A DNA stretch of 64,000 bases from Candidatus Planktophila sp. (GCA_030681675.1 JAUXRP010000015.1:186001-250000); one strand, 5' to 3'. Counted from the first letter of the stretch, positions 34,633 to 45,187 are shown. A program made the numbers and translations. Notes: a model not told the origin generated them from the letters alone.

Positions 34633-35445
34633 TTAGTTGAAAATCTGCTCTGGACCCGGGAAATTTCCGTTTTTTACATCTTGGGAAAACTCAATTGTCG
34701 CTGCCAACATTTCTGCCCGCAAATTGCGATATGCCTTTGCCAGTTTTGGTGGATTCTTCGTAATTCCCATCAGATCTGTCCACACCAATACTTGAGCATC
34801 GCAGTTTATTCCGGCACCGATTCCAATGGTTGGAATCGTTAACTCCGCAGTTATTCTCGCTGCGAGCTCCGCAGTCATGAGCTCTAAAACTATGGCAAAT
34901 GCTCCAGCTTTTTCAATGGCATGTGCCGCCTCTACAATCGCATCACCATCGCTGCGGCCCTGAACTCTATAGCCGCCGAGTTGATGTAGGGCTTGAGGAG
35001 TAAGTCCAACGTGACCCATAACTGGAATTCCTGAACTAACCAGTTTTTCAATAGTTTTAATATGCGCGCCCTCTAGTTTTACTCCCATGGCCCCGGCCTC
35101 TTTGAAGAATCTAGTGCTGGTCGCTAACGCCTGTTCGGGTGAAGTTTCATACGAACCAAAGGGAAGGTCGGCAATCACCAATGCTTGGTGTGATGCGCGC
35201 ACTACTGCGCGGGTCAATGGGATTAGCTCGTCCACCGTTACAGGAATTGTGTTTTCGAAACCAAGAAAGTTATTTCCAGCACTGTCGCCGACGAGCAAGA
35301 CTGGCGTACCGGCCTCATCAAAAATCTCAGCGCTCATCTGTTCATATGAGGTGAGCATTATCCACTTTTCGCCGCGTTTTTTCGCCGCAGCTAAATCCAG
35401 AATTGTCACGCGTCGATGCATCGCACCGCCATATAAGGCTTCCAT
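34633..35445 (-). CDS. panB: 3-methyl-2-oxobutanoate hydroxymethyltransferase
   Basis: The 270-residue enzyme transfers a hydroxymethyl group from methylene-tetrahydrofolate to 2-oxoisovalerate, the first step of pantothenate synthesis. Conserved segments are LTSYEQMSAEIFDEAG, LLVGDSAGNNFLGFENT, DLPFGSYETSPEQAL, GVKLEGA, VMGHVGLTPQ and TIGIGAGINCDAQVLVWTDLMG. ATG 35445 has a strong GAGGAGAGG site. An internal Met nine codons in is less likely. panC and panD are not in this window. Confidence 0.94.
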   Translation of the reverse strand: MEALYGGAMHRRVTILDLAAAKKRGEKWIMLTSYEQMSAEIFDEAGTPVLLVGDSAGNNFLGFENTIPVTVDELIPLTRAVVRASHQALVIADLPFGSYETSPEQALATSTRFFKEAGAMGVKLEGAHIKTIEKLVSSGIPVMGHVGLTPQALHQLGGYRVQGRSDGDAIVEAAHAIEKAGAFAIVLELMTAELAARITAELTIPTIGIGAGINCDAQVLVWTDLMGITKNPPKLAKAYRNLRAEMLAATIEFSQDVKNGNFPGPEQIFN

Positions 35446-35546
35446 CTGATTTCCTCTCCTCGGTGCCGCACAATGCTGGTCCCCGGGCCATTTAGATTGA
35501 CCGGCTCGTAAACTCGCCGATTAACTTGAGATAAGGATACTCCTGT

Positions 35547-35552
35547 TACTCT
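35547..35552 (+). promoter_or_regulatory. -10 element of nadE
   Basis: TACTCT is followed by six bases and the ATG at 35559. TTGAGA at 35526-35531 is a possible -35 with a short 15-base spacer. The transcript is predicted leaderless. Confidence 0.5.
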
Positions 35553-35558
35553 TGAAAA

Positions 35559-37220
35559 ATGAAGCTGCGTGTGGCTCTTGCTCAGATAAACCCAACCGTT
35601 GGAGATCTTGCAGGTAATAGCGCCTTGATAGCAGCATCAATTTCTTTCGCCCAAAAATCCGGGGCCGATATTGTGGTTTTTCCGGAGATGGTAGTTACGG
35701 GATATCCAGTTGAGGATTTAGCGCTACGTCGCTCATTTCAACTCGCCAGCCAGGAGGCGATTGCCGAGATTGCACTGGGCATAGATGGCGATCTCGTTGC
35801 ATTTATTGGCTATCTAGATACCTCACGCGAGGGTGCACCTGAAAACGCCGTTGCAGTAATTCATCAGGGCCGCATACTGTCCCGATATGTCAAAAGAGAT
35901 CTACCTAATTACGGTGTCTTTGATGAGTTCAGAAACTTTAAAGCCGGCACCCAGAGCCTTGTGGTGCGAATTCATGGCGTCGATGTCGCGGTTGCAATCT
36001 GTGAAGACATCTGGCACTCAGTTGCCGATATCGCCGCCCGCACTCCAGGTTTACTTGTCGTTCCTAATGGTTCGCCGTACGAGCGAAACAAGGACGATGT
36101 GCGTTTGGCCCTTGTACAGAAGCGGGCGCAAGAAATCGCTGCGCCTCTTGCCTATGTCAATATGACTGGTGGGCAGGATGATTTAGTTTTTGATGGTGAC
36201 TCTATTGTGGTCGATCGCAATGGTGCCCTTCTTGCTCGTGCACCACAGTTCGATGATTTAATCGTGATTGTAGATGTTGACTGCGCAGTTGGTACCTCCA
36301 ATCCGGATGTGATTATTTCAAGTGAAGCAGCAATCTATACAAAGGAAATTTCTGGCACGGTGGCTGAACGATTGAGCGATGAGGCCGAAATCTGGCAGGC
36401 ACTCGTTGTTGGTCTACGTGACTACATTGCTAAGAATAGTTTTACATCAGTTGTACTAGGTTTATCTGGCGGAATCGATTCAGCGCTGGTTGCCACCATC
36501 GCTATCGATGCTCTCGGTGCTCAGAATGTTTATGGAGTTGCTATGCCAAGTAAGTATTCGTCACACCACTCAGTTGAAGATGCACAGGCTTTAGCCGATG
36601 CGACAGGGATTAACTTTCGTACAGTCCCTATAGCTCCTATGGTCGATTCCTATATGGCGAATTTAAATTTGCGCGGAGTTGCTGAAGAGAATCTACAGGC
36701 GCGTGTACGGGGCACAACCTTGATGGGCATCTCTAACTCTGAGGGACACATTGTTTTAGCCACTGGAAATAAGAGTGAACTCGCAGTTGGATATTCAACC
36801 TTGTATGGCGATGCCGTGGGCGGCTTTGCACCAATTAAAGATATTTATAAAATTGATGTCTGGAGATTAGCTATGTGGCGCAATTCGAAGGCTCATAGTG
36901 AGGGCCTCACGCCTCCAATCCCAGAGCGCTCCATCACTAAAGAGCCCAGCGCTGAGCTACGACCGGGTCAAAAAGATAGCGACTCTCTGCCTGATTACAC
37001 TCTTCTGGATCAACTTTTGCGCCTATACGTCGATGAAGATCATGGCTATGAAGTACTAATAAAAGATGGATTTGATCCAGCGCTCGTCGCCCGCGTCATT
37101 GCGCTTGTAGATAGAGCCGAATATAAGCGTCGCCAATATCCACCCGGCACCAAAACCTCAGCACGCGCCTTTGGAAAAGATCGAAGATTGCCGATGACTT
37201 CTCGTTGGTCCCAGTCCTAA
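35559..37220 (+). CDS. nadE: Glutamine-dependent NAD+ synthetase
   Basis: The 553-residue two-domain enzyme makes NAD+ from deamido-NAD. The N-terminal nitrilase-type glutaminase domain (about 1-260) shows the E-K-C triad regions VFPEMVVTGYPVED, RYVKRDLPNYGVFDE and VAICEDIW. The C-terminal synthetase domain has the P-loop GLSGGIDSALVATIA, AMPSKYSSHHSVEDA and ATGNKSELAVGYSTLYGD. Length matches the bacterial long form, shorter than the mycobacterial form. It is divergent from panB. Confidence 0.94.
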   Translation: MKLRVALAQINPTVGDLAGNSALIAASISFAQKSGADIVVFPEMVVTGYPVEDLALRRSFQLASQEAIAEIALGIDGDLVAFIGYLDTSREGAPENAVAVIHQGRILSRYVKRDLPNYGVFDEFRNFKAGTQSLVVRIHGVDVAVAICEDIWHSVADIAARTPGLLVVPNGSPYERNKDDVRLALVQKRAQEIAAPLAYVNMTGGQDDLVFDGDSIVVDRNGALLARAPQFDDLIVIVDVDCAVGTSNPDVIISSEAAIYTKEISGTVAERLSDEAEIWQALVVGLRDYIAKNSFTSVVLGLSGGIDSALVATIAIDALGAQNVYGVAMPSKYSSHHSVEDAQALADATGINFRTVPIAPMVDSYMANLNLRGVAEENLQARVRGTTLMGISNSEGHIVLATGNKSELAVGYSTLYGDAVGGFAPIKDIYKIDVWRLAMWRNSKAHSEGLTPPIPERSITKEPSAELRPGQKDSDSLPDYTLLDQLLRLYVDEDHGYEVLIKDGFDPALVARVIALVDRAEYKRRQYPPGTKTSARAFGKDRRLPMTSRWSQS

Positions 37221-37262
37221 CTTTGCAAACCATTTGCAACTGGCTTTAATCGGCATTCTCGC

Positions 37263-37353
37263 TAAACTTGGGATCATGCAATCGATTATCACCTGGTTTT
37301 TTACACGCAACCGGATAGTTGATTTTTGCTTGTCTACTTCTTGCAGCTGCTGA
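37263..37353 (+). promoter_or_regulatory. Leaderless Cys-containing leader peptide upstream of cysK
   Basis: A -10 TAAACT (37263-37268) lies seven bases before ATG 37276, which opens a 25-codon frame ending TGA at 37351-37353. Its last nine residues are F-C-L-S-T-S-C-S-C, giving three Cys codons in the last eight positions. cysK starts 66 bases later with its own GGGAG site. This resembles the leaderless cysteine-codon leaders reported as cysteine-responsive attenuators in mycobacteria, although those have runs of Cys. The rest of the 199-base gap shows a TTTGCAA direct repeat at 37222-37240 and no strong hairpin. Confidence 0.65.
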
Positions 37354-37419
37354 CATTTATTGCACCTTCGCCCGCTTTAAATTTCAATCGACCATTTCAC
37401 TTTATTTCTAGGGAGATTT

Positions 37420-38346
37420 ATGAAGATTTATAACAACATTACTGAGGTTTTCGGCAACACCCCACTCGTGCGCATCAATAAGATCATGGATGGCGCACCA
37501 GCCAATGTCTTTGCAAAGCTTGAGTTTTACAATCCGACATCCACGGTTAAAGACCGACTTGGCATTGCTATGGTCGATGCCGCCGAAAAAAGCGGTGCAT
37601 TAAAGCCTGGCGGAACAATTGTTGAAGCTACATCTGGAAATACTGGAATTGCACTAGCAATGGTCGCAGCTGCACGCGGATATAAAGCGATATTAACGAT
37701 GCCTGAATCAGTATCCAAAGAGCGTCGCAAGTTAATTAAGGCCTTTGGTGCAGAACTCGTTTTAACACCTGCCGCGCTTGGAATGAAAGGTGCAGTTGCA
37801 GCATCTGAAGAGCTAGCCGCATCTGGTGCCGTAATGGTTCGCCAGTTTGAAAATGAAGCAGGCCCAGCGATTCACCGTGCTACAACTGGTGAGGAAATTT
37901 GGCGTGACACCGATGGCACAGTTGATGTTTTAATCGCAGGTATCGGCACGGGTGGCACAATTACAGGTACAGGTCAGTTGCTAAAGGAGCGCAACCCTGC
38001 AATAAAAGTATTCGGTGTCGAACCCGCAGCATCTCCGATTTTAAATGGTGGAGAACCGGGTCCTCACCCTATCCAGGGCATCGGAGCTAACTTCATTCCA
38101 GAGATTTTGGATCGAACCGTATACGATGAAATTTTGGATGCGACTGCCGCCGATGCAATTAAATATGCTCGCCGCTCAGGGGTCGAAGAGGGAATATTGG
38201 TTGGTATTTCTTCGGGGGCGGCGCTGTGGGCAGCATCTGTTGTTGCACACCGCCCAGAGTTTGCTGGAAAAAATATCGTGGTAATTATTCCATCCTTTGG
38301 TGAGCGCTATTTATCAACGATTCTCTACGAAGATATTACAGAGTAG
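37420..38346 (+). CDS. cysK: Cysteine synthase A (O-acetylserine sulfhydrylase)
   Basis: The 308-residue PLP enzyme makes cysteine from O-acetylserine and sulfide. The PLP lysine is K44 in [10 protein letters not shown]. The asparagine loop [10 protein letters not shown] (around 70-79), phosphate loop [12 protein letters not shown] and C-terminal SSGAALWA are all present. The start has GGGAG seven bases upstream. It is followed by cysE eight bases later, so the last two steps of cysteine synthesis are cotranscribed behind the Cys-codon leader. Confidence 0.95.
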   Translation: MKIYNNITEVFGNTPLVRINKIMDGAPANVFAKLEFYNPTSTVKDRLGIAMVDAAEKSGALKPGGTIVEATSGNTGIALAMVAAARGYKAILTMPESVSKERRKLIKAFGAELVLTPAALGMKGAVAASEELAASGAVMVRQFENEAGPAIHRATTGEEIWRDTDGTVDVLIAGIGTGGTITGTGQLLKERNPAIKVFGVEPAASPILNGGEPGPHPIQGIGANFIPEILDRTVYDEILDATAADAIKYARRSGVEEGILVGISSGAALWAASVVAHRPEFAGKNIVVIIPSFGERYLSTILYEDITE

Positions 38347-38353
38347 GCATGTG

Positions 38354-38860
38354 ATGATTTCCAGATTAATAGAGGACCTCGATAACGCGTTGGTGAAGGA
38401 TCCCGCGGCACGAAATCGTCTTGAGGTATTACTCGCATACCCTGGTCTACATGCCGTGTGGGGTTATCGCGCAGCTAATTTTCTGTGGAGACATAACTTA
38501 AAACTTATCGCGAGGATTTTTTCGAACTGGATTCGTGCTGCAACAGGGATCGAGATTCACCCAGCCGCGACAATCGGGAGGCGATTCTTTATTGATCACG
38601 GAATGGGAGTTGTCATTGGGGCAACTGCAATTGTCGGTGATGATGTCATGATGTACCACGATGTAACGTTAGGAGCCCGAACATATGTGCTGGGTAAACG
38701 CCATCCAACAATTGAAAACAACGTTGTTATTGGTGCTGGAGCTCGAGTAATCGGAGATATCACAATTGGGCACGGTGCGCGTATAAGCGCAAATGTTGTC
38801 ATTACAAAGGACATACCGGCGCAAAGTATGCTTGAAAGTAGCGAGTTTTTCGTTATTTAA
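38354..38860 (+). CDS. cysE: Serine O-acetyltransferase, short form
   Basis: The 168-residue left-handed beta-helix acyltransferase makes O-acetylserine for cysK. The catalytic His/Asp region reads [29 protein letters not shown], followed by hexapeptide repeats ([32 protein letters not shown]). The N-terminal helical domain is short compared with the enterobacterial enzyme (about 273 residues), as in many Gram-positive CysE proteins. The frame is open further upstream into cysK, but ATG 38354 (or GTG 38351) just after the cysK stop is the sensible start. Confidence 0.93.
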   Translation: MISRLIEDLDNALVKDPAARNRLEVLLAYPGLHAVWGYRAANFLWRHNLKLIARIFSNWIRAATGIEIHPAATIGRRFFIDHGMGVVIGATAIVGDDVMMYHDVTLGARTYVLGKRHPTIENNVVIGAGARVIGDITIGHGARISANVVITKDIPAQSMLESSEFFVI

Positions 38861-38903
38861 TCAGTTAACACAGCCGTAACCTGCATTTGGAATAATATCC
38901 TGC

Positions 38904-40208
38904 ATGTCCATAGACACAGATAAGCAGAAGGAGTTCGTTCTACGTACGATTGAAGAACGCAATATCCGTTTCGTACGTTTATGGTTCACCGACGTCTTGG
39001 GTTTTCTTAAATCTGTAGCCATAGCGCCGGCCGAACTCGAGAACGCCTTCGATGAGGGAATCGGTTTTGATGGTTCGGCGATTGAAGGCTTTGCCCGTGT
39101 CACTGAGTCCGATATGTTAGCTAAGCCTGACCCAACAACTTTTTCTGTTCTGCCATGGCGCACCGAATCCCCTGGGGCAGCGAGGATGTTTTGTGATATT
39201 ACGATGCCAGATGGACGCCCATCGCCGGCCGATCCTCGCAATGTTTTGCGTCGAATTTTAGATAAAGCGGCCGAAATGGGTTACACGTGTTACACCCATC
39301 CAGAGATTGAGTTTTTCTTATTTAAATCAATGCCAGAAGTTGGTATTGCACCGATACCAGTTGATCAAGGTGGTTACTTCGATCATACTCCAGCCGTTGT
39401 CGGACACGACTTTAGACGTCAGGCGATCACTCTGCTCGAAGCGATGGGAATCTCCGTCGAATTTTCACATCATGAGGGTGGCCCAGGTCAGCAAGAGATT
39501 GACCTGCGCGATGCAGATGCGCTAACAACTGCCGATAACATCATGACTTTTCGACATGTCATCAAAGAGGTCGCAATGGATCAAGGTTTCCATGCATCCT
39601 TTATGCCTAAACCCTTTACCGATCATCCGGGTAGTGGAATGCATACGCACGTCTCACTATTTAAGGGCGAAGAAAATGCCTTTTATGATGCCAACGCTCA
39701 GTACAACTTATCTAACGTCGGCCGATCTTTTATAGCAGGTATTCTTAAACATGCACCAGAGATCACTGCAATTACTAATCAGTGGGTGAACTCGTATAAG
39801 CGCCTCCATGGCGGGGGAGAGGCACCTGCAGTTATCAACTGGGGCCCAAGTAATCGTGGCGCACTCGTTCGTCTGCCCATGTATAAGCCAGGCAAAGAAA
39901 ACTCAACGCGTATTGAATTTAGATCACCCGATACTGCATGTAATCCCTATCTTGCCTATGCCGTTATGGTGGCGGCAGGATTGAAAGGTGTTGAAGAAAA
40001 CTATGTATTGAGTGATTCCAATGACCCAATCTCACTTCCTACTGATCTTAATGAGGCAATAATTCAGATGGAAAAGAGTGAATTGGTACGTGAAACTTTA
40101 GGCGAACATGTCTTTGAATATGTGCTTCGAAATAAGCGCGCCGAATGGCAGGATTACAGTCGTCAGGTGAGTGCTTACGAACTCGATAGATATTTACCAG
40201 TACTTTAA
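38904..40208 (+). CDS. glnA: Glutamine synthetase type I
   Basis: The 434-residue enzyme condenses glutamate and ammonia. Conserved parts are GFDGSAIEGFARVTESDM (latch region), HPEIEFFLF (metal ligands), SHHEGGPGQQEIDLRDADAL, FMPKPFTDHPGSGMHTHVSL, NSYKRLHGGGEAP and RIEFRSPDTACNPYLAYAVM. The adenylylation motif NLYDLP of the beta subtype is absent, and length and pattern match the actinobacterial GlnA2-like alpha form, so control by adenylyltransferase is not expected. A candidate -10 (TAATAT) lies five bases before the ATG, and GTTAAC/GTAAC half-sites lie at 38864-38880. Confidence 0.94.
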   Translation: MSIDTDKQKEFVLRTIEERNIRFVRLWFTDVLGFLKSVAIAPAELENAFDEGIGFDGSAIEGFARVTESDMLAKPDPTTFSVLPWRTESPGAARMFCDITMPDGRPSPADPRNVLRRILDKAAEMGYTCYTHPEIEFFLFKSMPEVGIAPIPVDQGGYFDHTPAVVGHDFRRQAITLLEAMGISVEFSHHEGGPGQQEIDLRDADALTTADNIMTFRHVIKEVAMDQGFHASFMPKPFTDHPGSGMHTHVSLFKGEENAFYDANAQYNLSNVGRSFIAGILKHAPEITAITNQWVNSYKRLHGGGEAPAVINWGPSNRGALVRLPMYKPGKENSTRIEFRSPDTACNPYLAYAVMVAAGLKGVEENYVLSDSNDPISLPTDLNEAIIQMEKSELVRETLGEHVFEYVLRNKRAEWQDYSRQVSAYELDRYLPVL

Positions 40209-40209
40209 T

Positions 40210-40653
40210 TTAATTGAAAGTGGCGCGATGTTCCTCGTCGTGATTCAAAATAATTTGTAGCATTGATTCAATAGTTATTGTGCCGAAGGTTTTATGAATA
40301 GCAGGGGCGTTACGTTCGGCTTCAGTGAGAGATTTCAAAAAAACTACCATCGATGTACGGCTTTTATGCAGAAGAGCTAATGATTCATCTAATGTAAAAT
40401 CTGCATATGTAGCCGCGGTTTTCTCTCCATCTGGCTCCCACCACGCTAAGGCAGGAGGTGTCTGTCCAGTAAGTTGAGCATTCACCATCAACTCAAATCG
40501 AGCCATCCACACTTCGGTATCCACATCAGAAATATGACCAATGGTGATTGCAGGAGCCCAACCCTCTCCGTTGAATGTGCACTCCTTGGCAGATCTGGTT
40601 AAGCGATCGGTCGACTCAGTCAGGGCGATAATTTGGGATTCGTAGTCATTCAT
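40210..40653 (-). CDS. DinB-like four-helix protein
   Basis: This 147-residue protein fits the DinB/mycothiol-dependent isomerase-like superfamily. Histidines are placed for metal binding in ITIGHISDVD (around 38) and near the C-terminus in ILNHDEEHRATFN. Members include thiol-dependent S-transferases and uncharacterised damage-inducible proteins. The substrate is unknown. TAAACT six bases before ATG 40653 indicates a leaderless transcript, divergent from the leuA leader. It ends one base from the glnA stop. Confidence 0.72.
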   Translation of the reverse strand: MNDYESQIIALTESTDRLTRSAKECTFNGEGWAPAITIGHISDVDTEVWMARFELMVNAQLTGQTPPALAWWEPDGEKTAATYADFTLDESLALLHKSRTSMVVFLKSLTEAERNAPAIHKTFGTITIESMLQIILNHDEEHRATFN

Positions 40654-40659
40654 ATCGTA

Positions 40660-40705
40660 AGTTTAATGCGCAAGTTTGCTCAATAAAAGGTTTACGCGTT
40701 ACCCT
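40660..40705. promoter_or_regulatory. Divergent leaderless promoters, DinB-like / leu leader
   Basis: Reverse -10 TAAACT (complement of 40660-40665) ends six bases before ATG 40653. Forward -10 TACCCT (40700-40705) ends six bases before the leader-peptide ATG at 40712. Confidence 0.55.
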
Positions 40706-40711
40706 AGAGCC

Positions 40712-40756
40712 ATGTTGCGCAGTCTTCTCCTAAGCTGCCGTGGCGGGGTCAATTAA
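40712..40756 (+). CDS. Leucine leader peptide upstream of leuA
   Basis: A 14-codon frame encodes M-L-R-S-L-L-L-S-C-R-G-G-V-N with five bases of Leu interest: TTG at codon 2 and consecutive CTT-CTC-CTA at codons 5-7. It starts six bases after TACCCT (leaderless) and ends 72 bases before leuA. Consecutive leucine codons in front of a leucine-biosynthesis gene, plus competing hairpins just downstream, are the hallmarks of ribosome-mediated attenuation. Leader-peptide control of leuA has been described for other actinobacteria. It is too short for routine gene finders. Confidence 0.82.
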   Translation: MLRSLLLSCRGGVN

Positions 40757-40822
40757 CCGATCTCCTCGCCGCGGGGTTTGTCGTATCGGTACATAGATGA
40801 CAATCCCCGAGTACATAAGGAG
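40738..40822 (+). promoter_or_regulatory. leuA attenuator: two mutually exclusive hairpins
   Basis: Hairpin 1 pairs 40738-40748 (CCGTGGCGGGG) with 40764-40774 (CCTCGCCGCGG), 11 bp with two G-U pairs. Hairpin 2 pairs 40772-40782 (CGGGGTTTGTC) with 40799-40809 (GACAATCCCCG), 11 bp with one T-T mismatch. They share 40772-40774, so they compete. The leuA ribosome site AAGGAG is at 40817-40822, and CTCCT occurs both in the Leu codons (40727-40731) and at 40762-40766, either of which could mask it. Confidence 0.75.
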
Positions 40823-40828
40823 CAGTAA

Positions 40829-42544
<1,716 letters not shown>

Positions 42545-42568
42545 GCTAAGTTTTCGACGTCTTGGCAC

Positions 42569-42574
42569 TACCTT
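42569..42574 (+). promoter_or_regulatory. -10 element of recO
   Basis: TACCTT followed by seven bases and ATG 42582 predicts a leaderless transcript starting in the 37-base gap after leuA. Confidence 0.45.
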
Positions 42575-42581
42575 TACCTGT

Positions 42582-43313
42582 ATGAGTTTATATAGGGATG
42601 AAGCCATTGTTCTGCGTACCCAAAAACTCGGAGAAGCCGATCGCATCATCACACTTTTAACGCGCGATCACGGAAGAATTCGCGGGGTTGCTAAGGGCGT
42701 ACGACGCACAATGTCTAAGTTTGGTGCCCGCCTTGAACCTGGAAGTCATATCGATATTCAACTCTACGTTGGAAAAACATTTGACACCATCACGCAAGTA
42801 GAAGCGATGATGAACTACGGAGAAGCTTTGACAAATGATTATCAGCGCTGGACGGTGGCCTCAGCGATTTTGGAAGCAGCCGAACGATTTAGTCCCAATG
42901 AACACGAACCTGCAGTAAAAGAGTTCGGATTAGTTGTCGGAGCAATGAAAGTTTTGGCCGAAAATCGCTACGAACCTTTGCTCATTCTGGATGCTTTCTT
43001 GTTACGTTCATTAGATGTCGCAGGGTATGCACCATCTATGACTGCATGTTCAAATTGCGGAAAGCCTGGACCGCATCGCTACTTTTCATTGATCGGCGGC
43101 GGATCGGTCTGTGCAGATTGCAGACCTTCAGCCTGCGCAACTCCTGCAGCTGAAACTCTGCTGCACATGGATGCATTGCTTAGAAGTGATTGGGAGATTG
43201 CCTCTGCAACTGCTGGAAAGTTTCGCAGAGAGGCTAGTGGTTTAATCGCGGCATATTTACAATGGCATCTTGAGCGGGGTTTAAGGAGTTTGCCGATGGT
43301 GGAACGCGCATGA
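42582..43313 (+). CDS. recO: DNA repair protein RecO
   Basis: The 243-residue recombination mediator loads RecA with RecR at gaps. It has the N-terminal OB fold starting [41 protein letters not shown] and a C-terminal zinc ribbon CSNCGKPG followed by VCADC. The frame is open upstream from 42513, overlapping leuA, but the family N-terminus and a -10 seven bases upstream support ATG 42582. It overlaps uppS by four bases (ATGA), a usual actinobacterial neighbour. Confidence 0.93.
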   Translation: MSLYRDEAIVLRTQKLGEADRIITLLTRDHGRIRGVAKGVRRTMSKFGARLEPGSHIDIQLYVGKTFDTITQVEAMMNYGEALTNDYQRWTVASAILEAAERFSPNEHEPAVKEFGLVVGAMKVLAENRYEPLLILDAFLLRSLDVAGYAPSMTACSNCGKPGPHRYFSLIGGGSVCADCRPSACATPAAETLLHMDALLRSDWEIASATAGKFRREASGLIAAYLQWHLERGLRSLPMVERA

Positions 43314-44014
43314 GCCTACATATTCCACATCACGTAGCGATAGTTATGGATGGAAATGGTCGTTGGGCTAAACAACGGGGATTGGCTCGCACTGCAGGTC
43401 ATGAGGCAGGGGAGGCGGCACTCTTTGACGTGGTGGCCGGTGCAATTGAATACGGAGTAAAAGAGATTAGCGCATACGCATTTTCAACTGAAAATTGGCG
43501 CAGATCACCCGAGGAAGTTAAATTTTTAATGGGTTTTAACCGTGATGTTATTCGACGTCGTCGCGATGAGATGAACGAGATGGACGTGCGAGTGCGCTGG
43601 GTCGGGCGGCCAAAGCGGCTATGGAGCAGCGTTATTAATGAACTTGAAGCGGCAGAAGAGTTAACTAAGAGGAACAAAGCTCTGACGTTAAATATGTGCG
43701 TTAATTATGGCGGCCGTTCAGAGATTGTTGATGCTGCAACAGAACTTGCTCGTGATGTAAAGCGTGGAAAAGTGATGGCTGATTCAATAACCGAAAAAAC
43801 TTTTGCAAAGTATTTAGATTCACCAACCATGAGCGATGTGGATCTATTTTTGCGCTCCTCAGGCGAACAACGCACCAGTAATTTTTTGCCATGGCAATCG
43901 GTCTACGCCGAGTTAGTTTTCATGGATGTTTTGTGGCCCGATGTCACACGTAAAACTCTGTGGAAAGCTATCGAAGAGTATTCAAAACGCGAACGTAGAT
44001 TCGGAAAAGCGTAG
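43310..44014 (+). CDS. uppS: Isoprenyl transferase (undecaprenyl diphosphate synthase family)
   Basis: The 234-residue cis-prenyltransferase should build the polyprenyl carrier lipid for cell-wall synthesis. It has [21 protein letters not shown] (substrate aspartate in MDGNGRW), [27 protein letters not shown] and the C-terminal [22 protein letters not shown]. Product chain length cannot be told from sequence alone. It is coupled to recO by overlapping start and stop, and is convergent with zur three bases away. Confidence 0.93.
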   Translation: MSLHIPHHVAIVMDGNGRWAKQRGLARTAGHEAGEAALFDVVAGAIEYGVKEISAYAFSTENWRRSPEEVKFLMGFNRDVIRRRRDEMNEMDVRVRWVGRPKRLWSSVINELEAAEELTKRNKALTLNMCVNYGGRSEIVDAATELARDVKRGKVMADSITEKTFAKYLDSPTMSDVDLFLRSSGEQRTSNFLPWQSVYAELVFMDVLWPDVTRKTLWKAIEEYSKRERRFGKA

Positions 44015-44017
44015 AAT

Positions 44018-44407
44018 TTAGCACTTAGGGCAGAGACCAAAAATCTCTGCAGAGTGCCCTACATCTCTATAACCATGTTCTGCCGCCAGTGACTGTGCCC
44101 ATTTTTCAACTGCTCCGCCCTCAATTTCGATGGTATCTCCGCAGCCTTTACACACAATATGGTGGTGATGGGTATCTCCGCATAATCGGTAGATCGCTTC
44201 TCCATCTTCACGTCGCAAGATGTCTACGATTTTTTCATTAACAAGTGATTGAAGGGTACGATAAACAGTTGTGAGTCCAATGCTTTGACCTTCACGTTGC
44301 ATGAGCTGATATACCTCTTGAGCGCTTGCAAATCCGCCTGCGTTTTCAAGAGTATGTAGAACTCGAGGATTAGATCGACTCAACCAATATTCCCAACAAT
44401 GAGCCAC
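44018..44407 (-). CDS. zur: Zinc uptake regulator, Fur family
   Basis: This 129-residue Fur-family repressor has a winged helix (about 15-85, with HTLENAGGFASAQEVYQLMQ and GLTTVYRTLQSLV), a histidine-rich metal site HHHHIVCKGCGD and a C-terminal CPKC pair forming the structural zinc site. The Zur assignment rests on its position directly after a ZIP transporter gene and on the perfect Zur-type box before that operon. The ATG at 44407 overlaps the transporter gene by 28 bases. An alternative TTG at 44383, in a TTGA stop overlap, would give a 121-residue protein starting SRSNPRVLHTLE and may be the true start. Confidence 0.88.
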   Translation of the reverse strand: MAHCWEYWLSRSNPRVLHTLENAGGFASAQEVYQLMQREGQSIGLTTVYRTLQSLVNEKIVDILRREDGEAIYRLCGDTHHHHIVCKGCGDTIEIEGGAVEKWAQSLAAEHGYRDVGHSAEIFGLCPKC

Positions 44408-45120
44408 ATAAATACCACTCCAATTACCGTTGCTAACATCGTCATCTTGGAAGGGTGACGCGAGTGAGCTTCGGGCAGAATGTGTGATGTTGCCAGATAG
44501 ATAACAAAGCCTGAAAACATTGCTAAGTAGAGGGCTAATGAGGCTTCGCTAATTACAAGATATGTTCCGAGGGCGGCACCGCTAACTCGCATGATGGCAT
44601 CGAGGGCTAATAATGCAATTGCCCTCTTGGTCCAGTGCCGGCTCCTAATTAAAAGAGAGACGGTGTTGAGGCCGTCGGAAAATGCGTGGGACAAAATTGC
44701 GATAAATACGGCCAGCCCTAGCGAATTGCTAATCTTGAAAGATAGTCCCAATGCAACGCCATCCAAAAAGACATGTCCACCCATCGCCAATGCCCCGAGA
44801 GTTCCGGCGATATTTACAGAGTGATTGTGTTCATGCCCGTAATCAGACTCTGCAGGTTCGTGGGAACCAAAAATCTGCTCAGCAAAGTGAAGGGCGAGAA
44901 AACCAAGAACAAATGCAATTGCAACGACACGAACATTGCCAAAGGTGCTGGTGTTGAGTTCGAAAACTTCAGGTAAGAGATCGAAGGCGACTAGTCCAAG
45001 GAGTAATCCAGCTGAAAGACCGAGAACTAGATGGAGTCGATCTCGTGAACGTATAGCTAGGAATCCACCAGCAGCGGTAGCGATAGCCGTCAGGGCGGCC
45101 AGTCCGATTGCAATATTCAT
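44380..45120 (-). CDS. zupT: ZIP family zinc transporter
   Basis: The 246-residue membrane protein has about eight hydrophobic helices, a His-rich loop (DYGHEHNHSV) between helices 3 and 4, and the ZIP metal-path helices GGHVFLDGVALGLSF and LSHAFSDGLNTVSLL. It should import zinc (or related divalent ions). It is first gene of an operon with zur. The promoter is a leaderless -10 TAGGGT six bases before the ATG, and the Zur box covers the -35 side. The gene symbol is by family resemblance only. Confidence 0.88.
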   Translation of the reverse strand: MNIAIGLAALTAIATAAGGFLAIRSRDRLHLVLGLSAGLLLGLVAFDLLPEVFELNTSTFGNVRVVAIAFVLGFLALHFAEQIFGSHEPAESDYGHEHNHSVNIAGTLGALAMGGHVFLDGVALGLSFKISNSLGLAVFIAILSHAFSDGLNTVSLLIRSRHWTKRAIALLALDAIMRVSGAALGTYLVISEASLALYLAMFSGFVIYLATSHILPEAHSRHPSKMTMLATVIGVVFMWLIVGNIG

Positions 45121-45126
45121 AGCCTG

Positions 45127-45187
45127 ACCCTAGCACAAATGAAAATGATTATCATTTTCAATTGACCAAATCACCCACCACTAGGCT
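45127..45187. promoter_or_regulatory. Zur box between divergent zupT-zur and ABM promoters
   Basis: TGAAAATGAT-T-ATCATTTTCA (45140-45160) is a perfect 10-1-10 palindrome identical to the classic Zur consensus. Leftward -10 TAGGGT is at 45127-45132 (complement) for zupT. Rightward -10 TAGGCT is at 45182-45187 for the ABM gene. Both genes are leaderless and both promoters are within the repressor footprint. Confidence 0.85.
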
